Source: Mya arenaria
Taxonomy: Eukaryota > Mollusca > Bivalvia > Myida > Myidae
Reading direction: 5' to 3'
Length of the DNA: 64,000 bases
Assembly (NCBI RefSeq): GCF_026914265.1
Contig: NC_069125.1
Span: 8,123,617-8,187,616 of the forward strand
The notes below the pieces were generated by a model. It worked only from the letters and a program-made list of their open reading frames with translations. It did no database searches and had not been told where the DNA came from. A program made the position numbers and the translations under genes. Each line of letters begins with the position of its first letter. Within the stretch, counting starts at the first letter, position 1. Of the stretch, positions 44,201-53,855 are shown piece after piece.

Positions 44201-45135
44201 GGAAAGTTACATTTAAAAGAACACATTTTGTGTCAATTCGCATCTAGTTAGAAGGTACTGGCAAATAAAATCACACTTTTGCATAAATCCATGGATTAAG
44301 AATTAAATAAAATGAAAAAGTGAAATATTTAATAAGTTTGTAACTTTTCCCAACAAACCATCCACACCTTTTGTCAAATTGTCAACAAAACGAATAAAAA
44401 AAACCATAAAACATTTGATTTATCGATACCGGCAGAATGTTGTCGATAATTGTCGACTACCACCTATAGTTGGCCCACCATATTAAAGTCCATTACTTCA
44501 CAAAATCAGTTCTAGATATACTGTATCAGAAATATCGTAGTAATTGTACAAATAAATGTGGGGAGGTTCTTCCCGCTAAGCCTTCTACAGCTGCCTTTGT
44601 CTTTTGGGTATAGTAAATTCAGTATGATCTCTGAAATCACGTTAGTTGTTTGCTGTATTTGAATTTCAGTTGTACACTGTAAAGCTTAATTTTTGTCTCC
44701 AAGCATTTTTTTTTTACAGTTTGCTAGTAAAATCAAATGATGGCTTAGAGTGTGACTAAATGACTAGATTTTAATATAGACTCTGGTTATGATGTGAAGG
44801 AACACAATTTTCAACTACTTCAATAGATTAATGTTGTTGTGTCTTGTCAAAGACACGGAGTCAGGTTGTTTGCCGTGAAACTTATTTGCATCAGCTTTTA
44901 AATACCCAGGAATACAATGTTTGTTTGCAATATTTTGTTAATATAAACATCTTGTTTGTTTCCTGTTTTTCAGTCGTACACTGTGAGTGACGAGCGCAAA
45001 GCGGACCAGGTTGAGGTTGACAAACAGATCCTGGATGTTATCCGTAAAAACAAAGACAAGAAATTCATGTTTGGTTACCTTGGAGCCATGTTCTCCCTCG
45101 GCAAGAGTCAGTTCCCACATAAGATGGTCTTCTAA
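41220..45135 (+). CDS. RPL6: 60S ribosomal protein L6 (eL6)
   Basis: Large-subunit ribosomal protein of the cytosolic ribosome. Coding exons: 41220-41327, 42021-42161, 43254-43302, 43838-44022 and 44974-45135. All have GT-AG borders and agreeing phases, giving 214 residues. An acceptor at 41218 joins the noncoding TOP leader one base before the ATG. Diagnostic segments are [87 protein letters not shown] and the end PHKMVF. This C-terminal part aligns by eye with animal eL6 throughout; the N-terminal extension is short (about 36 residues before RYYPTED). An AATAAA signal lies at 45156-45161, 21 bases after the stop. Nothing suggests damage, and this is very probably the functional copy. Confidence 0.97.
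41751..41865. repeat. ~58-bp tandem duplication in the first coding intron of RPL6
   Basis: CATTTGTCAAATTTTGTCCA then GTGCACTAATGAAGTAAATATGG occurs twice with almost no change, indicating a recent duplication. Confidence 0.9.
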
Positions 45136-45161
45136 TGTTATGGATACTGAGTATAAATAAA

Positions 45162-46069
45162 GAGAAAAACTGATACCTGTCTTGTGTTGTTTTGCGGTGT
45201 TAATTATCAATGTTATACTCTGTTCGTCGTACAAGAATTCAGTCTTTCACAGGTTGATACATTACAGTTTCAAGTCGTCATTTTAAGCAAAATGATGACT
45301 TTTGACATAGCATTTATGATTTAATTTATAACTGTAGATTAGTCACCCTTAAGGTTATTGGTTAATGAATTTATTATACTTAAAGGTCTCTGTGTGGTTG
45401 GTCGGTCTGGTGCAGTGTGTAGAGCGAACTACTACACAGATTTAGACATGGTGTTCTGAAATTTGGTATACATGTACATGATTATGTGTACTAGTGTTTA
45501 TGATTATTTGCGGGAGTTGTCGACCTTTCAACAGAACATTGAATGTTGTGGATCGATAACCTTCCGGTTTTACACATGTTGTTCCGAAACTCTGTACACA
45601 TGGTCATTAGTAATCGAAGTATACTCTATACAGTACTAGTACATGTATTTCAAACATTTTTCATTAATTGCGGCGAAATGCATTAAGATATGTGAACATG
45701 AAAGAACCAAAGTTTATGGATTATTCTCTACATCTGTAAATCAGGAATGTCGTATAAATTATCTGTGGAGATGATGGGAGTGCTCCAGGGACATTTTTAA
45801 CTGATAAGTTACTAGTAACTGATTGCTCTTGGTTGTTTTTGATGAGCTTATGCGATGGTAATGTGTACGTGGTATGTGCGTCTGTGAACAAGATACAGTC
45901 TTCAGTTTAAATTGTATCTCGATGAAACTTGTACAGTATTTAGAGCTCGGTTCCTTTCGAAAACCAGAATGCTTTTTTTATGTAAGTCTTTTTTTAGCCA
46001 AGTATACATGAGCGAAGTCTATTTTTAGCCAAGTTTACATGTAAAGTCACAATTGCTTGTGAATGTTTG
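45162..46069. other. Intergenic, no gene seen
   Basis: Downstream of RPL6. GGTGCAGTGTGTAGAGCGAA near 45408 resembles an A box without a matching B box. Dispersed-repeat character, no exon recognised. Confidence 0.3.
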
Positions 46070-46480
46070 TTCAAATTATGCCCCTGGGGTCATTACTGGC
46101 CACGCCCAGGATTCACAGGTTTGGTATACTTAAATTAGGAAAATGTTAAAAACCCTTTTTCTGAAACCGCTATGCATATCCTTGCTATTTTGAATAAGGC
46201 TTTATTTAGTGGTTCACTACCATGGTTGTTCAAATTATGCCCCTTGGGTCAAAACTGGCACTGCCCCAGGGCTCACAAGTTTCCTAGAGACTTTCTTAGA
46301 AATATTTTCAAAATCTTTCAAATCACAAGGCCAATACCTTTGATATATGTTATGGAGTATCATATGATGACCGTCTAGCAAAACATTCGAAGTTATGCCC
46401 CTTGGGCAAAAGCTGCGCCACCCCTTTTGACTTACTTTTTAATTTTTAAAGCTACAGCAATGAAATTTTGACCATGTTAC
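46070..46480. repeat. ~155-bp degenerate tandem repeat (TTATGCCCC motif)
   Basis: Three diverged copies beginning TTCAAATTATGCCCCTGGGG, TTCAAATTATGCCCCTTGGG and TTCGAAGTTATGCCCCTTGG. Each is followed by a GGCCACGCCCAGG- or GCCACCCC-like segment. AAATGAAATTTTGACCATG sequence occurs here and again at 49890-49910, so the retroelement at 46590 lies within this repeat family. Confidence 0.7.
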
Positions 46481-46589
46481 CAGAGCTTCTCAATCTCTTA
46501 TTTTAGCAGATACCCTGCCTTTTTCTGAGAAGACTTCTTCTGGAACAAATGTTCTTAGGGAGTAGAGTGTGTAAATCTTAATGCACCGC

Positions 46590-49480
46590 TCCATAATATT
46601 TATTTAGTGTCGGATTTGGTTACAAGACCTGTAACTGTTGGTATTCGACCTTTCTTACCTTTCAAGGGTGTCCATTTACTGCTAGGCAATGACTTAGCTG
46701 GAGATAAGGTTGTGGTTAATCCACTTGTACATAACACACTAAATATGGATCAGACCTTTGACCCCATTGAGGAGGAAATACCTGACCTTTATCCATCTTG
46801 TGCAGTTACTCGAGCTATGGCACAGAAAGCCATTCAGAATGGCAATCATTCAGATGTTGACTTATCTGATTCTTTCATTGGTAAGATTTTTTTATAAGGC
46901 TAATGAACCTTCTACCCCTAGTCTGGCGGAATCTCAGTCAGACTTGTCAATGTCTGATCAGTCTTTCAGAGTCAAAAGACAGAGGTCATGACTAATCCAG
47001 GAACAACATAATTCTCCCGAGATTTCGAAATTGTTTCATAGAGCTTTGATTGAAGATGAAACTTCACAAGACTGAGTCTGTTATTATGACAAGAATGGGA
47101 TTTTAATGAGAAAATGGCGACCGTTGGATGCGTCAGCTAAAGATGAATGGGCTGTACACCACCAAAGACATATCGCAATGAAATACTTAGTTTAGCCCTT
47201 GCACACCCATGTCTGGTCATTTAGGTATTAACAAGACCTATCACAAGATTCTTAGTCATTTCTTCTGGCCTGGCATTAAAGAAGATCTCTCTAAGTATTG
47301 CAAAAGTTGCAATATTTGTCAGATGGTAGGGAAACCCAATCAAACGATACCAAAAGCTCACTTCGAACCCATTCCTGCGTTTGGTGAACCTTTAAGTAGG
47401 ATCTTAATAGACTGTATTGGTCCTTAACCCAGAACTAAGTCAGGTTCTTAGTATCTCTTGACAATCATATGTGCTTCAACCCGCTTCCCAGAAGCCATTC
47501 CTTTAAGAAATATCAAGACCAAAACAATTGTTAAGGCCCTTGTGGAATAAGGTTATGCTTGAATAAGGGATTAAACAGTATAAATCTTCGGCTTATTATC
47601 CAGAAAGTCAAGGTGCACTGGAACGGTTTCACCAAACATTGAAAAATATGATTAGATCATACTGTTTTGACAAGGACTTTTAAAAGGACTGGGATGAGGG
47701 CATTCATTAACTGTTATTTGCTGGAAGAAAATCTGTGCAAGAATCGCCTGGTTTCATTCCATTTGGACACACTGTTCGTGTTCCACTGAAATTATTAAAA
47801 GAGAAAATTCTTTCTGATGATGAAAATTCACTGAATTTGCTTCAGTATGTTTCTGACTTCAGAAATAAATTATCAAAGGCATGTGATTTGGCTCGTTTAA
47901 ATTTCAAAATTACACAGGGCAAAACGAAATTAAGATATGACAAGAATGCAGTAGAAAGAAGTTTTAAGCTTGGTGACAAGGTCATTGCTCGTTCGCCTAT
48001 TTCAGGAAAAGTAAAAACCTTTACAAGCTAAATACTTTGGTCCATATACAATTGACAAAAAGGTTAGTGACTTTAACTATGTTATAAACACTCCTATGAT
48101 AGAGATAGCTCAATTTTAAAACCTGTATCAGCTTTATCCCACATGAACAATGTATTCAAGAATCAGAATATAAAGGTTGTGAACAATTTGAAAAATCTGA
48201 TCCTGGTTCAGTCAAACTTCAAAACTCAGACATTTTGAAAAAAATAGACCAGAAACTTGCACACCTTGATCCACAATAACAATCTGAGATAAAAATCTAA
48301 TTCAGGAGTATGAGCACTTTTTCCCTGACATCCCCACAAGAACTCTTATAATTTAACATGATGTAATTCTTGAAGACTCCAAACCAATCAAACAACATCC
48401 TTACAGAATGAATCCATTAACACAGGAGTATCTCCGAAAGGAAGTGAACTATCTTTTGTTCAATGATTTCATTGAACCAAGCCAAAGTAATTACAGCTCT
48501 CCTTGTACATTGGTGCCAAAACCAGATGGAACATACGTACTGTGTAAAGGCTATCGCAAAGTGAACTCTGTTACAAAATCAGATTCTTTCCCAATTCTTA
48601 GAATAGACGACTGCATTGACAATGTTGGAAAAGCAAAATGTGTTACAAAATTTAATCTTCTAAAAGGATTCTGGCAGATTCCACTGACTGAGAGAGATAA
48701 CTGCATTTGTTACACCTGATGGTCTTTACCATTACATGGTGATGCCATTCGGAATGAAAAACTCACCAGCTACATTTCAACGGCTTATAATCATGATACT
48801 CGCAGATCATCATGGTTGTGATGCCTATATTGACAATGCCATTATCCACACCGACGAGTGGAATGATCATCTACAGACAATCCGAGATTCTTCAATCGAC
48901 TTACAAGTGCCAACCTGACAATTAATCTAGCAAAAAAGTGAGTTTTGTCATGCTACTTTGACATTTCTTGGTCATGTTGTGGGACAGGGTCAGGTTAAAC
49001 CTATGGATGCTTAAGTCATAGCTATCTCTGAATTTCCTTTGCCTACTTGTAAAAGACAACTGATGCGTTTTCTCGGTATGGCTGGTTATTACAGAAAAAA
49101 ATGATAGTACTTTTCTGAAATCATAGAACCTTAAACGAATTTACTAAAGAAAGGCACAAGTTTGTTTGGAGTGACAGATGTCAAAATGTACTTGATACAG
49201 TGAAAGTCAAATTGTCAAATTGTCAGTTGACGCCAGGAGGACATTGATGCAGGAGCTGTATGAGTGCAAGAGGACAACAATGGAGTTGAACATCCAGTGT
49301 GTTACTTTTCTAGAAAGTTTAACAAACACCAGAAAAAAAATCAACAATAGAAAAAGAGTGTCTTGCTCTCTCTGCAGTGACACCTATTATTGTTGTCTTC
49401 AGTGACCACAATCCACTTAGTTTTCTACACAACCTCAAAAACAAAAATCAAAGATTACTGAGGTGGAGTATATATATAGT
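46590..49480 (+). mobile_element. Ty3/Gypsy-type element remnant, Gmr1-like order
   Basis: A fossil of a Ty3/Gypsy-type retroelement. Recognisable parts in order: the C-terminal part of an aspartic protease (GVHLLLGNDLAGDKVV, about 46660-46720); integrase with its zinc-binding region and core start (about 47200-47700); a GPY/F-like segment near 48030-48070; reverse transcriptase (about 48350-49090); and RNase H (about 49130-49470). Integrase upstream of reverse transcriptase is the order known from Gmr1-like members of the Ty3/Gypsy group, the reverse of ordinary Gypsy. No gag is recognisable and I found no pair of long terminal repeats; the 3' border could extend to ~49790. The copy is broken many times (about ten or more breaks) and is old to moderately old. 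Confidence 0.85.
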
Positions 49481-50223
49481 CAAAGATATATAAGGTATAA
49501 CAGAGTCGGAGGGTGGTCTTTGGTTATCTTTTGTGACATTCATAAATTTTAAAAAAAAGAATTACATTTGGATTATTCTTTAGGGAGTTTACTATGTGGA
49601 CTATTTAAATTATAAGTGCTCAAAAACATTCAGCTTTTTGGATTTTAAAATTGGAAAAAGGACATAAACCAGGATTGGAATTATATAAGCTACTTGGAAA
49701 TGTAAAACAGGTATTTAAATTGTATTTCAACATTGTAACTTTAACATAATATTTTTTATAGTTTGTTTCTAGCTTTTTTTCTCGTTACGCCTGGTTCGTA
49801 ACAATGTAAACAGTTTTTCAAACGACCATCAATGTTGTCCTCGGATGTCCTTGACTTTGACCTTTTGACCATTTTATTTATTTTTAAAGGTACAGAAATG
49901 AAATTTTGACCATGAGTACAGTTTTGAAAGCAAATATTTTTTACCCTCAGATTACCTTTACTTGTCACATATTAAAATAGTTCATGCAACTAATCTGCTT
50001 ACAACACTTTCTGTCCTCAGATGTTGAAAGTGGGGCGTTTTCAGCTAACACAAACACAAAATGTGAACTATATAGTTGTTGCCTATTACTCATACGTACA
50101 TGTTCTGGATTGAAAATGACTACAAGAGCCATGTCAGTAGAGCATAGACCCTCTTGGGCCTCTTGTTTAGTATTTACACTCCGGTTTGTTTCATATTTTA
50201 AGTAAGGGGACACTCAAAGGGGC
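49481..50223. other. 3' flank of the retroelement, no gene seen
   Basis: 49481-49795 may be the untranslated 3' part of the retroelement. 49850-49920 matches the repeat at 46430-46480. 50100-50200 contains AGAGCCATGTCAGTAGAGCATAGACCCTC..., dispersed-repeat-like. No exon recognised. Confidence 0.4.
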
Positions 50224-50790
50224 TTCAATACGGCAAGTTTTTAGAAACGAGATTTACCGAGTTTCCGCAAAACACCCTGCGCGAGGGTCGGGATGAACCT
50301 ATCTTACACGAGCGGCTATGGTAGATGCTTTTTCTCCCACCTCAGTTAAACAAAATTAATTCAAACTGTATTTTTTGCCGGAACTCTTTTGTGCTTAGTG
50401 AAAATAATTGCGTATGGATATGCGGTAGCACGTGGTTGTCATGGATACGCGCGCAGTGATCCAGTTAATGTTAATAGTCAAATCGGTCTTTTTAAATAGT
50501 TCTAAGGAAAATGAAGCATTATTTTTTGAATGGTGCGTGAAAACTGTTTTCTGGTGACATTTAAAGCGAGAAATAATTAATTAGCGTTCTAAAGATTACC
50601 ATAAGACAAGATTTCCTTGATGCTACTGACGACAGTCTTCAACAAGGGAGGTAATTATAATGTGGTGACCGTTCAAAAGAAGTTCCATACGGGCATTTTA
50701 TCTTCGCCCGTGGGCAAGATAAGAATATCTAGCATGCTTAAATTATTGTATCTACTTATCTGAGGTGGGAGAAAATAACTTCTTTCTTTG
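50224..50790. mobile_element. Non-autonomous element with CTCCCACCTCAG inverted repeats
   Basis: TTTCTCCCACCTCAG (50330-50344) and CTGAGGTGGGAGAAA (about 50759-50773) are inverted repeats about 415 bases apart. The interior includes GGGCATTTTATCTTCGCCCG and ATTACCTCCCTTGTTGAAGA (minus strand). Sequence outside the repeats (50224-50329) may belong to it. No transposase frame. Confidence 0.55.
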
Positions 50791-50849
50791 GTGATTCAAA
50801 TAAGCTATTAGATGCTGTAGAACAAACATACGATCTGATGTCGAGTATC

Positions 50850-51112
50850 CTTTTCTAAAACCAGCTTGACAGTTATAAATGACATCATTATCTTCAACAT
50901 TATTCGTTATCCTTTTATTTAAAACTAGTAAATAATTTGCCTAGACAGCTTAGAAGTGTTATTCGTTGGACGATAGTTCTCAGGTTTTGTGTTATCGCCT
51001 TTATTTTTTGTAATTTGGACTTAAAATTCCAGTTGTCCAAACTTCTGGTACTAAGCCATTTTCAAATATAATGTGAAATAATTTCACATGTGCATGTGTT
51101 TCATTATGTGGT
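50850..51112 (-). mobile_element. LINE reverse transcriptase fragment
   Basis: On the minus strand, translated pieces read FENGLVPEVWTTGIL, SPNY, then after frame damage NEDNDVI-like text and QAGFRKGYSTSDRMFV. These are the order and motifs of a non-LTR retrotransposon reverse transcriptase just before the catalytic region. The stretch between has stop codons and a shifted frame (for example after YKK), so it is a short dead fragment. Clade not determined. Confidence 0.8.
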
Positions 51113-51114
51113 AA

Positions 51115-52165
51115 GTATAATGAAGTGCGCTATTTATCACATGCTTTATTTAAATTATAGCCTAGAACATTTATCACATGCCTTTTTGATAATATAGCCT
51201 AGACAATTTATCCCATACTTTTTAAACATAGTCTAGACCATATATCACATACTATTTAAACTATAGTCTAAACCATATATCACATACTATTTAAATTATA
51301 GGCCAGACCCTTTATCACATGCTGTTGAAATTATAGCCTAAACAATTTATCAAAATGGTATTTAAAGCTACACTCCCACAGCTTGAACGTTTTGACAACT
51401 TTTTTATTTTTTGTTTTGGAACGAGCCATTTTTTTGCGAAAATGCATGAAAACCAGTTATATAAGACTGCTGACAAAAAATAGATGGCAGATATTTATAT
51501 TTAAGTTCAAAAATTGATGTTTTATGCATTTTTCTTAACCGTTAGTAACGGTTTAGGCCATAAAACATTGATTTTCGAATGGAAATATGAAAATCTGCGA
51601 TCTGATTTTTGTCAGCAATCTTTTATTGGTTTGCAGATATTTACGCAAAAATGTGCTCTTTTCAAGACAAAAAATAAAAAAGTTTAAATTAAAGTCTAGA
51701 CCATATATCACATACTATTTAAATTAAAGTCTATACCATCTATCACATACTATTTAAATTAAAGTCTAGACCATATATCACATACTATTCAAATTAAAGT
51801 CTAGACCATCTATCACATACTATTTAAATTATAGTCTAGACCATCTATCACATACTATTCCAATTAAAGTCTAGACCATATATCACATACTATTCAAATT
51901 AAAGTCTAGACCATATATCACATACTATTTAAATTATAGTCTAGATCATTTATTACATTCCTTTTTGATATGATAGCCTAGACCATTTATCACATGCTTT
52001 TGGAATAATAGGCTAGACCATTTATCACATGAAATTTTTGATATCACATACTACTGTATAATAATAGCGTAGACCAATTATCACATGCTGTTTGATATTA
52101 TGGCCTAGACCATTTATCACATGCTTTTTAAAGTATAGCTTAGACCATTTATCACGTGCTATATT
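51115..52165. repeat. 35-bp tandem array with a MITE inside
   Basis: Copies of a ~35-bp unit TAGTCTAGACCATTTATCAC, then ATACTATTTAAAT, most regular at 51690-51950 and more diverged at both edges. A family A element (51362-51686) interrupts it. Confidence 0.9.
51362..51686. mobile_element. MITE family A copy inserted in the 35-bp array
   Basis: TTTAAAGCTACACTCCCACA left end and the usual interior (GTTTTGGAACGAGCC, AACCGTTAGTAACGGTT, TTTTCAAGACAAAAAAT). The right terminal repeat is missing: the sequence runs from AAAAAAGTTT straight into array units. Confidence 0.88.
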
Positions 52166-52437
52166 CTAATATGTACATATGCACTATAAGAAACTGCAAA
52201 AATAGCTAGATGCATCTTGAGGGGATCGAACCACGACATTTTGCTCTGCAGTTTACTCATTGTAAAAAAAACAAGATGAAACATAAATGTTATTCATTTA
52301 TTATTTGTTATCCATAGTATAAACAGCTGGCAGTTCTTTGGATACCATTACGATTGTTCATTTATATAAAACACCGTCCAGCGGTGACCAACTACAGTAA
52401 GAATAACGCCTCGGCACCACATCGTGTCCTTAACGTT
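52166..52437. other. Short intergenic stretch with a tRNA-like half
   Basis: GGGGATCGAACCACGACA near 52219 is a minus-strand B-box-like sequence without a clear A box. No gene. Confidence 0.3.
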
Positions 52438-53392
52438 CACAGCGAAGGTCGACCATAGAGTTTACATGAGGCGCCACAACGCTGTGAAGGTCAACCAAAG
52501 AGTTTACATGAGGCGCCACAACGCTGTGAAGGTCAACCAAAGAGTTTACATGAGGCGCCACAACGCTGTGAAGGTCGACCATAGAGTTTACATGAGGCGC
52601 CACAACGCTGTGAAGTTCAACCAAAGAGTTTACATGACGCGCCACAACGCTGTGAAGGTCGACCATAGAGTTTACATGAGGCGCCACAACGCTGTGAAGG
52701 TCGACCTTTAGAGTTTTATGAAGCGCAACAATGTTTCCTAAGGTCGACCAAATACATTCACGAGGCGCAGCAGCGTCTCCTTAACGCTCACAGTCAAGGT
52801 CGACATTAGAGTCTCATGAGGCGCCACAACGCTGTGAAGGTCAACATTACAGTTTCATGACGCGCCACAACGCTGTGAAGGTCAAGATTACAGTTTCATG
52901 ACGCGCCACAACGCTGTGAAGGGCAAGATTAGAGTTTCATGACGCGCCACAACGCTGTGAAGGTCAACATTACAGTTTCATGACGCGCCACAACGCTGTG
53001 AAGGTCAACATTACAGTTTCATGACGCGCCACAACGCTGTGAAGGTCAACATTACAGTTTCATGACGCGCCACAACGCTGTGAAGGTCAACATTACAGTT
53101 TCATGAGGCGCCGCAACGCTGTGAATGTTGACCTTGGAGTTTCATGAGGCGCCGCACCGCTGTGAATGTCGACCATAGAGTTTACATGAGGCGCCACAAC
53201 GCTGTGTATGTCGACCATAGAGTTTCATTAGGCGCCACAACGCTGTGTATGTCGACCATAGAGTTTACATGAGGCGCCACAACGCTGTTTAGGTCGACCT
53301 TGGAGTTACATGAGGCGCCACAACGCTGTTAAGGTCAAGATTACAGTTTCATGATGCGCCGCAACGCTGTGAAGGTCGACCTTGGAATTTCG
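52438..53392. repeat. 42-bp tandem array, two unit types
   Basis: About 22 copies of GGCGCCACAACGCTGTGAAG followed by either GTCGACCATAGAGTTTACATG-type or GTCAACATTACAGTTTCATG-type sequence. The types are clustered in blocks, a sign of local amplification. Since 42 is a multiple of three, both strands stay open for up to 95 codons (VDHRVYMRRHNAVK repeats); not a gene. Each unit carries an AAGGTCA- or AAGGTCG-like motif. Confidence 0.95.
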
Positions 53393-53855
53393 GCAGTTAA
53401 TTGTACATAAAGTACGCAGAATCATTAAAAACAGCGACTATAACACAACACTACGGACTCCTATAAGGGCCATCGCGATCCCACACCGCGCAGTATTAAT
53501 TGCCCAAGAAACGAGCCATTTGTTTGTTACATATTCGCATCTTTTTTTTTCAAATTTGTAGTACTTTTTATAGGAACACTTTTGTGTTTTCAATTGAAAA
53601 TTGATGTAATAAGACGCGCGATTTACTAATTCAAATAAAGTGAAAATTGTTAACAGAGTAACGAGATTTGACATTTACTTCGGTGCAGCTTATTTGATAA
53701 GTCTGTCTGGGGAAAAAGGCGAGGGTGGGATCGCTATGGCACTTATAGGAGTGTACAAATCACATCTTTGAAGTTCAACAGTCCAAATAAATCACTAACA
53801 ATGACACAACATCTTAATATAAGATTGAGGAAATCTAAATCACAGCGTTCATGAT
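53393..53855. other. Downstream of the NCF2-like gene, no gene seen
   Basis: CTATAAGGGCCATCGCGATCCCAC near 53461 and its rough inverse GGGATCGCTATGGCACTTATAGG near 53729 form ~20-bp inverted repeats bounding ~290 bases, a probable small element. The left part 53393-53450 is the array's edge. Confidence 0.5.

Noticed and set aside
44040-44860. Possible C/D box snoRNA in RPL6 introns (GTGATGAA, TATGATGTG)
   Set aside because: C-box-like sequences occur but no D box with a terminal stem at a suitable distance.
46590-49795. Long terminal repeats for the Ty3/Gypsy-type remnant
   Set aside because: No matching sequences with TG...CA ends were seen on the two sides; only a host repeat is shared between the flanks.
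52424-52711. Open frames encoding VDHRVYMRRHNAVK repeats and the opposite-strand APHVNS repeats
   Set aside because: Same explanation with the 42-bp array.
53438-53674. 78-codon minus-strand frame beyond the NCF2-like gene as a further exon
   Set aside because: No acceptor in phase; the NCF2-like frame ends with a proper stop at 53856; the sequence is bounded by short inverted repeats.
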